From an uncultured Clostridia bacterium (GTDB taxonomy: Bacteria > Bacillota > Clostridia > Oscillospirales > Oscillospiraceae): 55,347 nt of DNA. A model generated the notes under the pieces. That model was not told the DNA's origin and did no database searches. It was given only the letters and a program-made list of their open reading frames with translations. Position 1 is the first letter of the stretch, and the number at the start of each line of letters is the position of its first letter. Where the stretch lies: NCBI GenBank assembly GCA_947649615.1, contig CANSSG010000020.1:1-55347 (forward strand), written 5' to 3'. Made by a program: the position numbers and the translations under genes. Shown here in pieces: positions 22,412 to 30,925 of this stretch.

Positions 22412-25015
22412 ATGCCCCCCGAATCGACGCCCATGATGCAGCAGTATCTTAAAATCAAGGAGGAGAACCCGGACGCCATCCTGTTTTTCCGGCTGGGCGA
22501 CTTTTACGAAATGTTCAACGAGGACGCGGTGATCGCCAGCCAGGAATTAGACCTGACGCTGACCAGCCGCGACCGCGCAAAGCCGGAGGAGGAACGTACG
22601 CCGATGTGCGGGGTCCCCTACCACTCCTGCGACGGGTACATCGCGCGGTTAATCGCCAAAGGCTACAAGGTGGCCATCTGCGAGCAGATGGAGGACCCCG
22701 CCGCCGCCAAGGGCATTGTAAAGCGCGACATCATCCGCGTCGTCACCCCCGGCACGGTGGACGCTTCCATGCTGGAGGGGAACCAGGCCAACTATATCTG
22801 CGGCGTCTACATAGAGGGCGAAAACGCGGGCCTGTGCTTCTGCGACGTAACCACAGGCAAGACCCACGCCACCTCCTTCACCGGCCCGGAACGGGTCAGC
22901 CATGTGATGAACGAACTGGGCCGCTTCTCCCCCGCCGAGGCGCTCCTCAGCCCCGGCGCATGGGAGCATGGGGCGCTGCCGGCCTTGTTAAAGGATAAAT
23001 TCAACTGCCGCACGGAAAAAGGCGGCGCGGACCGCTTCCGGCCGGAGGAAGCCCGCCGCGCGGTAGAGGGCCAGTACGGCAAGGAAGCCGCCGCCCGCCT
23101 GCCCCAGGACAATCCGGCGGCCCTGCTGGCCTTAGGCGGCCTGCTGGGGTATTTATATGAGACCCAGAAAACGGACCTGAGCCACATCAACGAGTTAGAG
23201 TATTATGAGCAGGGCCGCTTTATGGAGCTTGACCTAAACACCCGCCGGAACCTGGAACTGACGGCCACCCTGCGGGGCAAGGAGAAGCGGGGGAGCCTTC
23301 TGTGGGTGCTGGACAAGACAAAGACGCCTATGGGCGGGCGCCTGCTGCGGTCCTGGCTGGAACGCCCGCTGCTGAACGCCGCCGCCATCGACCGCCGGCT
23401 GAACGCAGTGGAAGCCCTGGTGAAGGACGCCATGGGCCGCGGCGAGGTTGTTTTCGCCTTGCAGGGGATCGGCGACATGGAGCGCACCATAGGCCGCATC
23501 GTCTACGGCACCGGAGGCGGGCGCGATATGGCCAGCCTGCGCGGGGCCTTAGAGAAGCTGCCTGGCTTAAAGGAAAAGCTGGCCCCCTTCCCCTCCGGGC
23601 GCCTGGGGGAGCTGTCCCGTGACCTGGACGCGCTGGAGGACGTACACGGCCTGCTGTGCCAGGCCATTGTGGACGAACCGCCCTTTTCCGTCCGCGAGGG
23701 GGGCTTCATCCGCCCGGGCTATCACGAGGAAGTCGACCGCCTGCGCGGCATCCTCAGCGGCGGCAAGGGCGTGATTGCGGAGGTAGAGGCCCGGGAAAAA
23801 GAAAAAACCGGCATTAAAAGCCTGAAAGTAGGCTATAACAAGGTATTCGGCTATTATATCGAGGTCAGCAAGAGCTATTACAGCCTGGTGCCGGATTCCT
23901 ACATCCGCAAGCAGACCTTGGCCAACTGCGAGCGGTTCATCACCCAGGAATTGAAGGACCTGGAACATACCATCCTCACGGCCAACGACCGCTTAACGGC
24001 GTTGGAATACGAACTGTTCAGCCGGCTGCGGGAGCAAATCAGCGGCCAGATGGGCCGCATCCAGGAAGCCGCCGGCATCATCGGGGAGCTGGACGTGTAT
24101 TGCTCCTTTGCCGCTGCGGCGGCCAAAAACGGCTATTGCTGCCCGGTGATGGACGAGAGCGGCGTGATAGAGATACACGACGGCCGCCACCCGGTAGTGG
24201 AACGAGTCCTGAAGGGCGCGGAGATGTTCGTTCCCAACGACACCTACATGGGAGAAAAAGAGGACCGGGTCGCGATTATCACGGGTCCGAACATGGCGGG
24301 CAAATCTACCTACATGCGCCAGGTTGCGCTCATTACGCTGATGGCCCAGGTAGGCTCCTTCGTCCCGGCCCGCGCGGCGCGGATTGGGATCGTAGACCGG
24401 ATATTCACCCGCATCGGCGCCAGCGACGACCTGAGCGCGGGCCAATCGACCTTCATGGTGGAGATGACGGAGGTGGCCGGCATTTTGAAACACGCCACCA
24501 GCCGCAGCCTTCTGATCCTGGACGAAATCGGCCGGGGTACCAGCACCTTTGACGGTATGAGCATCGCCCAGGCGGTGTTGGAGCACTGCGCCGACCGGAG
24601 GAAGCTGGGCGCAAAGACGCTGTTCGCCACCCACTACCATGAGCTGACAGAGCTGGAGAACACGCTCCCCGGCGTCAAGAACTACAACATCGCCATCAAA
24701 AGCCGGGGCGACGACATCATCTTTTTGCGTAAAATCCTCCCCGGCGGGGCGGACCGGAGCTACGGCATCGAGGTGGCCAAGCTGGCCGGCCTCCCCGACA
24801 CGGTGGTCAAGAAGGCCCGGGCCATCCTCCGGGACCTGGAAAACCAGGCGGGCCGTACGCCGCCCCTGCTGGCCGCGCCCCAGGAAGAGCAGGTATCCAT
24901 GGAAGCCCTGCGGGAAGCGGAGGTTATCGACCGTCTCCGCCGCGCCCAGCCGGATGCCTTGACCCCTATAGAAGCCATGGGGCTGCTGTACGAATTAAAG
25001 CAGAAGCTACTGTAA
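22412..25015 (+). CDS. mutS: DNA mismatch repair protein MutS
   Basis: The product is 867 residues, a normal MutS length. The mismatch-reading motif F-Y-E is at residues 31-33 in FFRLGDFYEMFNED. The ATPase has a Walker A ITGPNMAGKSTYMRQ, the ASDDLSAGQSTFMVEM signature, the ILDEIGRGTSTFDG Walker B and FATHYHELTELE. The ATG at 22412 was chosen for spacing from AAAGG; starts at 22403 (ATG) and 22385 (TTG) are in frame. It is driven by a consensus promoter through a structured leader. No mutL follows; the next gene is a CPBP protease. Confidence 0.97.
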   Translation: MPPESTPMMQQYLKIKEENPDAILFFRLGDFYEMFNEDAVIASQELDLTLTSRDRAKPEEERTPMCGVPYHSCDGYIARLIAKGYKVAICEQMEDPAAAKGIVKRDIIRVVTPGTVDASMLEGNQANYICGVYIEGENAGLCFCDVTTGKTHATSFTGPERVSHVMNELGRFSPAEALLSPGAWEHGALPALLKDKFNCRTEKGGADRFRPEEARRAVEGQYGKEAAARLPQDNPAALLALGGLLGYLYETQKTDLSHINELEYYEQGRFMELDLNTRRNLELTATLRGKEKRGSLLWVLDKTKTPMGGRLLRSWLERPLLNAAAIDRRLNAVEALVKDAMGRGEVVFALQGIGDMERTIGRIVYGTGGGRDMASLRGALEKLPGLKEKLAPFPSGRLGELSRDLDALEDVHGLLCQAIVDEPPFSVREGGFIRPGYHEEVDRLRGILSGGKGVIAEVEAREKEKTGIKSLKVGYNKVFGYYIEVSKSYYSLVPDSYIRKQTLANCERFITQELKDLEHTILTANDRLTALEYELFSRLREQISGQMGRIQEAAGIIGELDVYCSFAAAAAKNGYCCPVMDESGVIEIHDGRHPVVERVLKGAEMFVPNDTYMGEKEDRVAIITGPNMAGKSTYMRQVALITLMAQVGSFVPARAARIGIVDRIFTRIGASDDLSAGQSTFMVEMTEVAGILKHATSRSLLILDEIGRGTSTFDGMSIAQAVLEHCADRRKLGAKTLFATHYHELTELENTLPGVKNYNIAIKSRGDDIIFLRKILPGGADRSYGIEVAKLAGLPDTVVKKARAILRDLENQAGRTPPLLAAPQEEQVSMEALREAEVIDRLRRAQPDALTPIEAMGLLYELKQKLL

Positions 25016-25039
25016 CTTCCCGCATAGGAGGGCCTGTCC

Positions 25040-25747
25040 ATGCCAAAGCGGAAAAGCATGCCCGGCATGACCAATCCGGAAAAGATCCTGGGCGGCATAG
25101 GCGTTATCGTATACTTTTTCATCCTCCCCCTGGCGGCGGCGCCCCTCTTTGGCTTCATTCAGCGGGCATTTTCCGTTTCCATCAGCGAATCCCTGGCGGA
25201 CGCGCTTTATTATTATATTTTATTTGGACTGACCATCCTCTTCTTCTGGAACTACCTGGTCCGGGAGGGCAGGGCGCTTTCCTGCTGCGCAGGGGCCGCG
25301 CTGCGCGCCATAGGGGTTGGCGCCATTGCACTTTATGGGTGCAATGAAATCCTTTTCCGTCTCTTGCGGGCGTTCTCTGCCAGCCAGCCAAACCTGAACG
25401 ACCAGGCTGTATTGGCCCGCCTTGCTTCCGCGCCCCAGCGCACGGCCCTGATTCTTGTTTTTTTGTCCCCCGTTATCGAGGAAACGGTCTTTCGGGGCTA
25501 TATCTTTGGAAACCTCCGCAGCTATAGCCGCTGGGCGGCATACCTGGCCTCCTGCATTTTGTTTGCGCTCGTGCATGTCTGGCCCTATTTTGCCGGAAGC
25601 TGGGATTCCGCCTGCCTGGCCGCAATGGTACAATATCTCGTGCCTGGGGCGGTCATGGCATGGGCCTTTGAGCAGTCGGGCAGCTTGTGGGGGAGCATTC
25701 TCCTCCATGGGGCTGTGAATGCGCTGGCGGTTTGGGGCGCGGCCTGA
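25040..25747 (+). CDS. CPBP family intramembrane metalloprotease
   Basis: This 235-residue protein has about six to seven membrane helices. The CPBP/Abi active-site motifs are present in order: VIEETVFRGYIFGNLR (EExxxR), FALVHVW (FxxxH) and LHGAVNAL (HxxxN/B). These enzymes are Rce1-like proteases linked to peptide maturation or self-immunity, but the substrate is unknown. ATG 25040 follows AGGAGGG, and the gene starts 24 nt after mutS, so it is probably co-transcribed with it. There is no bacteriocin gene nearby. Confidence 0.88.
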   Translation: MPKRKSMPGMTNPEKILGGIGVIVYFFILPLAAAPLFGFIQRAFSVSISESLADALYYYILFGLTILFFWNYLVREGRALSCCAGAALRAIGVGAIALYGCNEILFRLLRAFSASQPNLNDQAVLARLASAPQRTALILVFLSPVIEETVFRGYIFGNLRSYSRWAAYLASCILFALVHVWPYFAGSWDSACLAAMVQYLVPGAVMAWAFEQSGSLWGSILLHGAVNALAVWGAA

Positions 25748-25788
25748 GCCGCGCCGGGCCGGAACCGCCGGCAAGGGGCAAAATTTTC

Positions 25789-25817
25789 TTGCAAAGTTGA
25801 TTTTGTTGTGGTATAAT
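25789..25817 (+). promoter_or_regulatory. Orphan sigma-A promoter facing the tail of a minus-strand gene
   Basis: TTGCAA (25789-25794), 17-bp spacer, TATAAT (25812-25817). No plus-strand gene follows for over 1 kb; the next feature is a minus-strand gene ending at 25878. Confidence 0.65.
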
Positions 25818-25838
25818 TTCCAGGATAACATTTGTCAA

Positions 25839-25866
25839 GGGGGATTTCACCCAAGTGAAATCCCCC
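25839..25866. terminator. Perfect 12-bp hairpin between the orphan promoter and the GyrI-like gene
   Basis: GGGGGATTTCAC and GTGAAATCCCCC enclose CCAA. No T-tract lies on either side, so it could be a transcript end, an RNA structure or an operator. Confidence 0.45.
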
Positions 25867-25877
25867 CAAACCGGACC

Positions 25878-26444
25878 TTATTTTGTCACAGCACTATTTT
25901 TCTTTACTGGAACATACAAGTAACAATACTCGTGAGTTCCCTCTTCTGGTTTGAAAAAACCATAGTATTCAATGATTGGAAGTGTGTCATTGCCATATGT
26001 ATAGCCGAGTTTAGGGGCTATTTGCTCTCCAATCCATTGATATGGAGGAATGCCGCCCTCCCACGGTTTATGTCCGAGTACTTTTGCAGTTTCGTCACAC
26101 ATTCTTATCCTCAAAAATTTTGCAGCGGGTATTTTACAAATATCGTATGAATCCGGCTGAACATCAGTTGTGACAAGAAATCCAAACATTACGCCACTGG
26201 GTCGTTCGCATGAAAGATAATTCAAGCTCATGCAAATATCCCAATTATCTTCACGGCTGTTTGGTAAGGTGGAAACAGACATAAAATCTTCCATAATTTT
26301 TTCTACATTCGGTTCATCAATATTATTGTCTGCATAACCGACTTTTCCACACCAGATAGTGTCGCTCCATTCAATCAAATCAACAGTAATCCCGTTATAG
26401 TCATAAGTTTTAATAATATTTTCCTGTGGATGCTGTATATTTAT
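25878..26444 (-). CDS. GyrI-like small-molecule-binding domain protein with non-canonical start
   Basis: This stand-alone protein resembles the GyrI-like/AraC effector-binding domain. The C-terminal half, GHKPWEGGIPPYQWIGEQIAPKLGYTYG and IIEYYGFFKPEEGTHEYCYLYVPV, is typical. The first ordinary start in frame is TTG at 26378, but that would remove the first strand of the domain. The frame is open upstream, and AAGGAGG (26460-26454) lies 9 nt before an AUA codon at 26444 in frame, giving 188 residues. Either AUA is used or the original ATG has mutated. The gene is AT-rich against its neighbours. A TTGACA/TATACT promoter precedes it. The ligand is unknown. Confidence 0.6.
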   Translation of the reverse strand: MNIQHPQENIIKTYDYNGITVDLIEWSDTIWCGKVGYADNNIDEPNVEKIMEDFMSVSTLPNSREDNWDICMSLNYLSCERPSGVMFGFLVTTDVQPDSYDICKIPAAKFLRIRMCDETAKVLGHKPWEGGIPPYQWIGEQIAPKLGYTYGNDTLPIIEYYGFFKPEEGTHEYCYLYVPVKKNSAVTK

Positions 26445-26552
26445 TGTAACCTTCCTCCTTTTTAGATTCCGAAAAACGGAAGTTATTGCGTTCTATCAAG
26501 CCCCGATTTGTTCAGTTTTTGAAAATGGTACTTTACCGAACTGACATCAGCA

Positions 26553-26580
26553 AGTATACTACAAAACCGAACGATGTCAA
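26553..26580 (-). promoter_or_regulatory. Promoter of the GyrI-like gene with repeated TTCGGT half-sites
   Basis: TTGACA (26580-26575), 16-bp spacer, TATACT (26558-26553) on the minus strand. TTCGGT occurs inside the spacer and again about 13 nt after the -10, which could mark a regulator site. Confidence 0.65.
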
Positions 26581-26599
26581 TTCCTTTTTGGCTCTGATA

Positions 26600-26982
26600 G
26601 TAGTAGCAAGCAATGCGCAGGTATATACCCTGTGCCGCTTGTTGGTGGCCGACAGCCCCCAAGCCCCCGGTGATCGGCGCGGCTGCGCCCGATGCGCAAG
26701 CCGCCGGCGGCGTCTGCTATGTATACTGGCAGGGGAAAGTTGATAGCGGAGCCGTCCCGGACCCGTTTCCCCCGGAGGGCGTACGAAGGAAACGGAGCGC
26801 CCAGGTCATCCCCGGACGCTCCCGCTTCGGTTCCTTCCTGCTGGCCGATCACCGCCTTTCCAGCCTGTGTCACTTTGCCACAAATGAACCGTCAGCCAAT
26901 GTGTATTTGGATGGTGAAACCACCCCTTACACAATACATCTCAGGATAACCAATTACGGAAAGATACCGACAGGAGAACCCT
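26600..26982. other. Gene-free spacer before the ThrE-type exporter
   Basis: GC content rises sharply here relative to the AT-rich gene on the left. Several short frames are open but none has a ribosome binding site or a recognisable domain. I see no tRNA, terminator or clear promoter. It may hold remains of an older gene or the leader of the exporter transcript. Confidence 0.4.
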
Positions 26983-27798
26983 ATGGAAGATACGCCATTT
27001 CATTTTTTCTCCCCGGATGAGATCAACCAGCTTTCCCGCATGGAGGAAGCGGACCGGGCCAACGAATACCTCTACCGGGTGCTGGACATCGGCCAGCATA
27101 TGCTCCAGTGCGGCGGCGAGGTCAGCCGCGTAGAAGACAGCATCCGCCGCCTCTGCCTGTCCTTCGGCGCGGAACGCGCCGACGTATTTACCATTACCTC
27201 CAGCATCGTCGTTACCATCTATGCCCACCGCTTCGGGGCGGTGACCCAAACCCGCCGCATCACCGGCAGCGCTTACGACCTGCGCCGCCTGGAACTGCTC
27301 AACCAGCTCAGCCGCCGCATCTGCGCGGAGCATCTGAACCTGGAGGAGACCGAGCAAGCCCTGGGGAAAATCCTCGCCACCCCCCAGCGGGGCTTTGGCA
27401 TGCAGGTGCTCACTTACGCGCTGATTTCCTCGTCGTTTTCCTTGTTTTTCGGAGGCAGCGCCCTGGACGCGGCGGCATCCGGCGTGATTGGCATCGTGCT
27501 TAAATGCCTGGACGGTCTCATCCGCAAAACGGAAGCCAACGCCTTTTTGTCCTCCCTGCTGTGCGCCTGCCTGGGCGGCCTGCTGGCGGGCCTGGCGGTG
27601 AGGTTCCACTTGGGCGACAATGTGGACATGATTTCCATCGGCAACATCATGCTGCTGATCCCCGGCATCGCCCTGACCAACTCCCTGCGCGATATGTTCA
27701 GCGGCAATACGATATCCGGGCTTATGCGGTTCATCGAGGCGGTGCTGCTGGCGCTTACCATAGCCTTCGGCTTTGCCCTGGTGGCGGCGCTGATATAA
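26983..27798 (+). CDS. Threonine/serine exporter, large subunit (ThrE/YjjP-like)
   Basis: The 271-residue protein has a cytoplasmic N-terminal domain and about five C-terminal membrane helices. The family motif CGGEVSRVEDSIRRLC is followed by ADVFTITSSIVVTI, TRRI and the membrane signature IGNIMLLIPGIALTNSLRDMFSGNTISGL. In the split ThrE family a YjjP-like and a YjjB-like subunit together form the exporter. ATG 26983 follows GACAGGAGAA. The partner gene starts 12 nt downstream. Substrate assignment to threonine/serine is by homology only. Confidence 0.9.
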   Translation: MEDTPFHFFSPDEINQLSRMEEADRANEYLYRVLDIGQHMLQCGGEVSRVEDSIRRLCLSFGAERADVFTITSSIVVTIYAHRFGAVTQTRRITGSAYDLRRLELLNQLSRRICAEHLNLEETEQALGKILATPQRGFGMQVLTYALISSSFSLFFGGSALDAAASGVIGIVLKCLDGLIRKTEANAFLSSLLCACLGGLLAGLAVRFHLGDNVDMISIGNIMLLIPGIALTNSLRDMFSGNTISGLMRFIEAVLLALTIAFGFALVAALI

Positions 27799-27810
27799 GG
27801 GGGGCTGGAA

Positions 27811-28251
27811 ATGACGGATTTGATTATTATGCAGCTTTTTACCGCTTTTCTCGGCTCCCTGGGGTTCGCCCTGCTGTTTCAGGTGCGCCGGGAGCGGCTC
27901 CTGCTGGCCAGCCTGGGGGGCTTCCTGGCGTGGGGCGTATACTTATTGATGGGCATGGCCACCAGCCAGGACGTAATCCGCTATTTTGTGGCGTCGGTCG
28001 TCCTGACGGTTTACGCGGAAATCCTTGCGCGGGCTGTAAAATGCCCTGCGACGCTATTCATCGTGACCGCGTCGATCCCCTTAATCCCCGGCGGCTCCCT
28101 ATACAGAACCATGCAGCATTTTATGCAGAACGACCTGGACGCCTTTTCCCGCCAGGGCTTGACAACCGTCCTGCTGGCGGTCGCCATAGCGGTGGGGATG
28201 CTGTTTCCTACGGCGATTTTCCAACTGCTCCACCGCGTAAGAAACCGGTAG
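27811..28251 (+). CDS. Threonine/serine exporter, small subunit (YjjB-like)
   Basis: This 146-residue membrane protein has about four helices. It contains the DUF3815/ThrE_2 pattern: LLLASLGGFLAWGVYLLM, FVASVVLTVYAEILARAVKCPATLFIVTASIPLIPGGSLYRTM. It is the usual partner of the preceding subunit and completes the split exporter. AAGGGGGGC precedes the ATG. Confidence 0.9.
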   Translation: MTDLIIMQLFTAFLGSLGFALLFQVRRERLLLASLGGFLAWGVYLLMGMATSQDVIRYFVASVVLTVYAEILARAVKCPATLFIVTASIPLIPGGSLYRTMQHFMQNDLDAFSRQGLTTVLLAVAIAVGMLFPTAIFQLLHRVRNR

Positions 28252-28307
28252 TTCTGTGTACGCTTTGATGAAAAGTGCCTTGAAACGATACGAAAGGAGA
28301 ATTAGCT

Positions 28308-29702
28308 ATGAAAAAATACAAAAAGTATATCATTCTGCTCTGTGCTGTTCTGACCCTTCTGCTTGCCGCCTGCTCTGCGGACAGCCAAAAGCGGCAGATC
28401 ACGCCGGACGAGCTGGACCCGACGCTGAACCAGGAGATCGATCCTGACAAGGAGATTCTGATCTATGCCAGGACCTCTCGCAACGACGGCGCCTGGTTCA
28501 ACCGGCAGGCGGTGGACGAGTTTAACCGGTCCCACGACGATATCCAGATCCTCGTCAAGGACTACTACGGCTCGGAGGAAGACAAGGCGCAGGGATATGA
28601 GCGGCTGCGCTCAGAGATGGCCGCCGGGCAGGTCCCCGACATCATCGATCTGGCAGGGGTCTCCTACTATCAGGCGATCCAGAAGGGCTATCTGGAGGAC
28701 CTGTGGCCTTACATCGAGAACGACCCGGACCTGGGCCGGGACGGCGTGCTGGAGGCTCCGCTGAAGGCCGCCGAGGTGAACGGGGGACTTTACGCGGCCT
28801 TCGGGGCCGTGACGGTCGATACGCTGCTCGGCACGGCGAGCCAGGTGGGCGACCGGATCAGCTGGACCTTCCAGGATATCCAGGATGCCTTCGACGCCAT
28901 GCCGGAGGGCGCCACGCTCCTGCAGTTCGATGCCAGCCGGGAGATGGTTGCCGGTATACTGATGCATCTCTCCCTGGAAAACTATGTGGATCAGGAGGCG
29001 GGGACCTGTTCCTTCGACAGCCCCGGCTTCCGCTCCATGCTGGAGTTTGTGAGCCGTTTCCCCACCCAGAAGGAAGTGGAGGAGGAGACCGCCGTCTTTG
29101 CGGACGACTTCGCAAAGTGGAAGGAGGCCGAAGAGCGGTTCGTGAGCGGCCTGCAAATGCTGGATAACAGCCAGTACGTTGCGCTGACAAGCCTTCAGAA
29201 GCTAAACGCGCGGCACGGCGGCCGGTGCGCCTTCATTGGTTATCCCGTGGAGGATGGCAGCACGGGCAGCATCTTCCGGCTTACTGGGCAGTGCATCGCC
29301 ATGTCCTCCACCTGCAAGAACAAGGAGGCGGCCTGGGAGTTCATGCGGACGGTCTATACGGAACCAAAGGATGGAACTCCGGACAACAACTCCGCCATTC
29401 CAATTTGGAAGGTCCTCTACGGCAAGCAGAAGGATACGCTCATGCGTACCGAGCAGGAAATCGTTCCGTTCCTCTTGACGCAGCAGCAGATCGTCACCGT
29501 GCCGCCGCTGGCGGTGGAGGAGGTCCGGCGGTTTGAGGACTTCATCAACAGCATCGACAAGATCGAGCTGATAGGGGAACAAGACCTGTTCAACCTTGTC
29601 ATGGAGGTCTGCGCCCCCTACTTCTCCGGGGACAAGCCTCTGGACGAGACGGTCAGCCTGCTGGACAACCGGGTGGGGCTGTACCTCAGCGAGCAGAAGT
29701 GA
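28308..29702 (+). CDS. Extracellular solute-binding lipoprotein, orphan (copy 2)
   Basis: The product is 464 residues, with a lipoprotein signal (YIILLCAVLTLLLAAC, lipidated Cys about residue 22) and a solute-binding fold. Shared segments with copy 1 are GYLEDLWPYIENDPDLG, AAEVNGGLYAAFG, STCKNKEAAWEFM and PYFSGDKPLDETVSLLDNRVGLYLSE. No transport permease is adjacent. It is GC-rich like its neighbours, unlike copy 1. Immediately downstream lies a decayed PAP2 gene end, so this gene may have entered by replacing that locus. ATG 28308 follows AAAGGAG. Confidence 0.86.
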   Translation: MKKYKKYIILLCAVLTLLLAACSADSQKRQITPDELDPTLNQEIDPDKEILIYARTSRNDGAWFNRQAVDEFNRSHDDIQILVKDYYGSEEDKAQGYERLRSEMAAGQVPDIIDLAGVSYYQAIQKGYLEDLWPYIENDPDLGRDGVLEAPLKAAEVNGGLYAAFGAVTVDTLLGTASQVGDRISWTFQDIQDAFDAMPEGATLLQFDASREMVAGILMHLSLENYVDQEAGTCSFDSPGFRSMLEFVSRFPTQKEVEEETAVFADDFAKWKEAEERFVSGLQMLDNSQYVALTSLQKLNARHGGRCAFIGYPVEDGSTGSIFRLTGQCIAMSSTCKNKEAAWEFMRTVYTEPKDGTPDNNSAIPIWKVLYGKQKDTLMRTEQEIVPFLLTQQQIVTVPPLAVEEVRRFEDFINSIDKIELIGEQDLFNLVMEVCAPYFSGDKPLDETVSLLDNRVGLYLSEQK

Positions 29703-29790
29703 CCTCCCGGCCCGTGGCCCTTTGTATACTTTGAGCGGAGGAAAAGAAAATGTACATTTCTTTTGCTTCGGATGGCCAGAAATTCAACTT

Positions 29791-29916
29791 CTGGCCCGCG
29801 TGGAGAAGCTGGCAGCGGAGGACTTCGCCGACGGCCTCCGGGAGGTCATGGGCCACACGCCGCAGCAGGTCCTCATGGGGGTCCTGCTGGGACTGGGCGT
29901 GGGGCTGCTGGTATAA
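29791..29916 (+). pseudogene. Remnant of a divergent PAP2-family gene (C-terminal end)
   Basis: One frame ending in TAA at 29916 encodes VEKLAAEDFADGLREVMGHTPQQVLMGVLLGLGVGLLV (positions 29800-29913). This matches the C-terminal pattern of divergent PAP2 membrane proteins: a helix, then L.E..GHTP.EVL.G..LG. No start codon or earlier part of the family is present; upstream sequence belongs to lipoprotein copy 2 and a short spacer. It is therefore read as the residue of a truncated gene. A small overlapping frame with ATG at 29750 is not convincing. Confidence 0.6.
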
Positions 29917-29957
29917 AACGGACGCTATTTTCTGTATTCACGAAAGGAGGCCATGTA

Positions 29958-30911
29958 ATGAAATGGCTGGCCCTGCACATTGACACGGCGCCCTCCGGCT
30001 TAGAGCCGGTGGAAGCCGCCCTGAGCGCCCTGGGGATTGACGGCCTTGTGATAGAGGACGAGGAGGATTTCCGCCGCTTCCTGGCGCAAAACAAGCAGTA
30101 TTGGGACTATGTAGACGAAGAACTGGACCGCTCCATGGCGGGGAAGTGCCGGATTACGTTCTATGTGGAAAAAAGCGAGCCAGGCTTCGGCCAGGTGGCC
30201 GCCGTCCGCATGGCCCTGGCCCGCTTGAAGGAGGAACACCCGGAGTATGCGCCCCTGCTGCTGACCATGGACGACATTGAGGACGCTGACTGGGAGAACA
30301 ACTGGAAGGCCTTTTACAAGCCCATGGAGATTGGCAAGCGCCTGACCGTCATCCCCGACTGGGAGGAAGCGGACGCCAACGGCCGGACCGCCCTGCGGCT
30401 GAACCCCGGCCTGGCCTTCGGCACGGGAAGCCACGCCACCACCCGCCTGTGCCTGACCGCCCTGGAAAAATACGTGCGGAAGGGAATGCGGGTCCTGGAC
30501 CTGGGCTGCGGCAGCGGCATTTTATCCATCGCGTCCCTGCTGCTGGGCGCGGAGACCGCCTTTGCCTGCGACATAGACGAGAAGGCGGTTGACATCGCCT
30601 ATGAAAACGCCGCCCTTAACGGCATAGGCAGGGACCGCTACACCGTGCGGGCGGGGAATGTGCTGAGCAACTGGAAGCTCCGCGTGGAGATGGGCGGCGG
30701 CTATGACATCGTCGCCGCCAATATCGTATCCGACGTGATTATCTCCCTGGCCCCTGCGGTCAGGAGCATGATGGCCCCTGACGGCCTGTTTCTCTCCTCC
30801 GGCATCATTGACAGCCGCGGGGACGAGGTCCGCGCCGCATTGGAAGCGGCGGGTCTCGCCGTAGTGGAAGCCAACGCCAGCGAAGGCTGGGTCAGCTTCC
30901 TCTGCCGCTAG
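29958..30911 (+). CDS. prmA: Ribosomal protein L11 methyltransferase
   Basis: The 317-residue product is a SAM-dependent methyltransferase that trimethylates ribosomal protein L11. The N-terminal substrate domain begins KWLALHIDTAPSGLEPVEAAL. The linker contains DADWENNWKAFYKPMEIG. The methyltransferase core has NPGLAFGTGSHATTRLCL, VLDLGCGSGILSIAS and YDIVAANIVSDVII. ATG 29958 is preceded by AAAGGAGG at 7 nt. The gene often follows dnaJ in Firmicutes, but here it lies 13 kb away, next to a YcxB-like gene. Confidence 0.97.
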   Translation: MKWLALHIDTAPSGLEPVEAALSALGIDGLVIEDEEDFRRFLAQNKQYWDYVDEELDRSMAGKCRITFYVEKSEPGFGQVAAVRMALARLKEEHPEYAPLLLTMDDIEDADWENNWKAFYKPMEIGKRLTVIPDWEEADANGRTALRLNPGLAFGTGSHATTRLCLTALEKYVRKGMRVLDLGCGSGILSIASLLLGAETAFACDIDEKAVDIAYENAALNGIGRDRYTVRAGNVLSNWKLRVEMGGGYDIVAANIVSDVIISLAPAVRSMMAPDGLFLSSGIIDSRGDEVRAALEAAGLAVVEANASEGWVSFLCR

Positions 30912-30925
30912 AAAGGAGCGCGTAC

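Noticed and set aside
26577-26873. A 98-codon minus-strand frame in the spacer before the ThrE-type exporter
   Set aside because: No ribosome binding site and no domain; the composition looks like non-coding GC-rich sequence.
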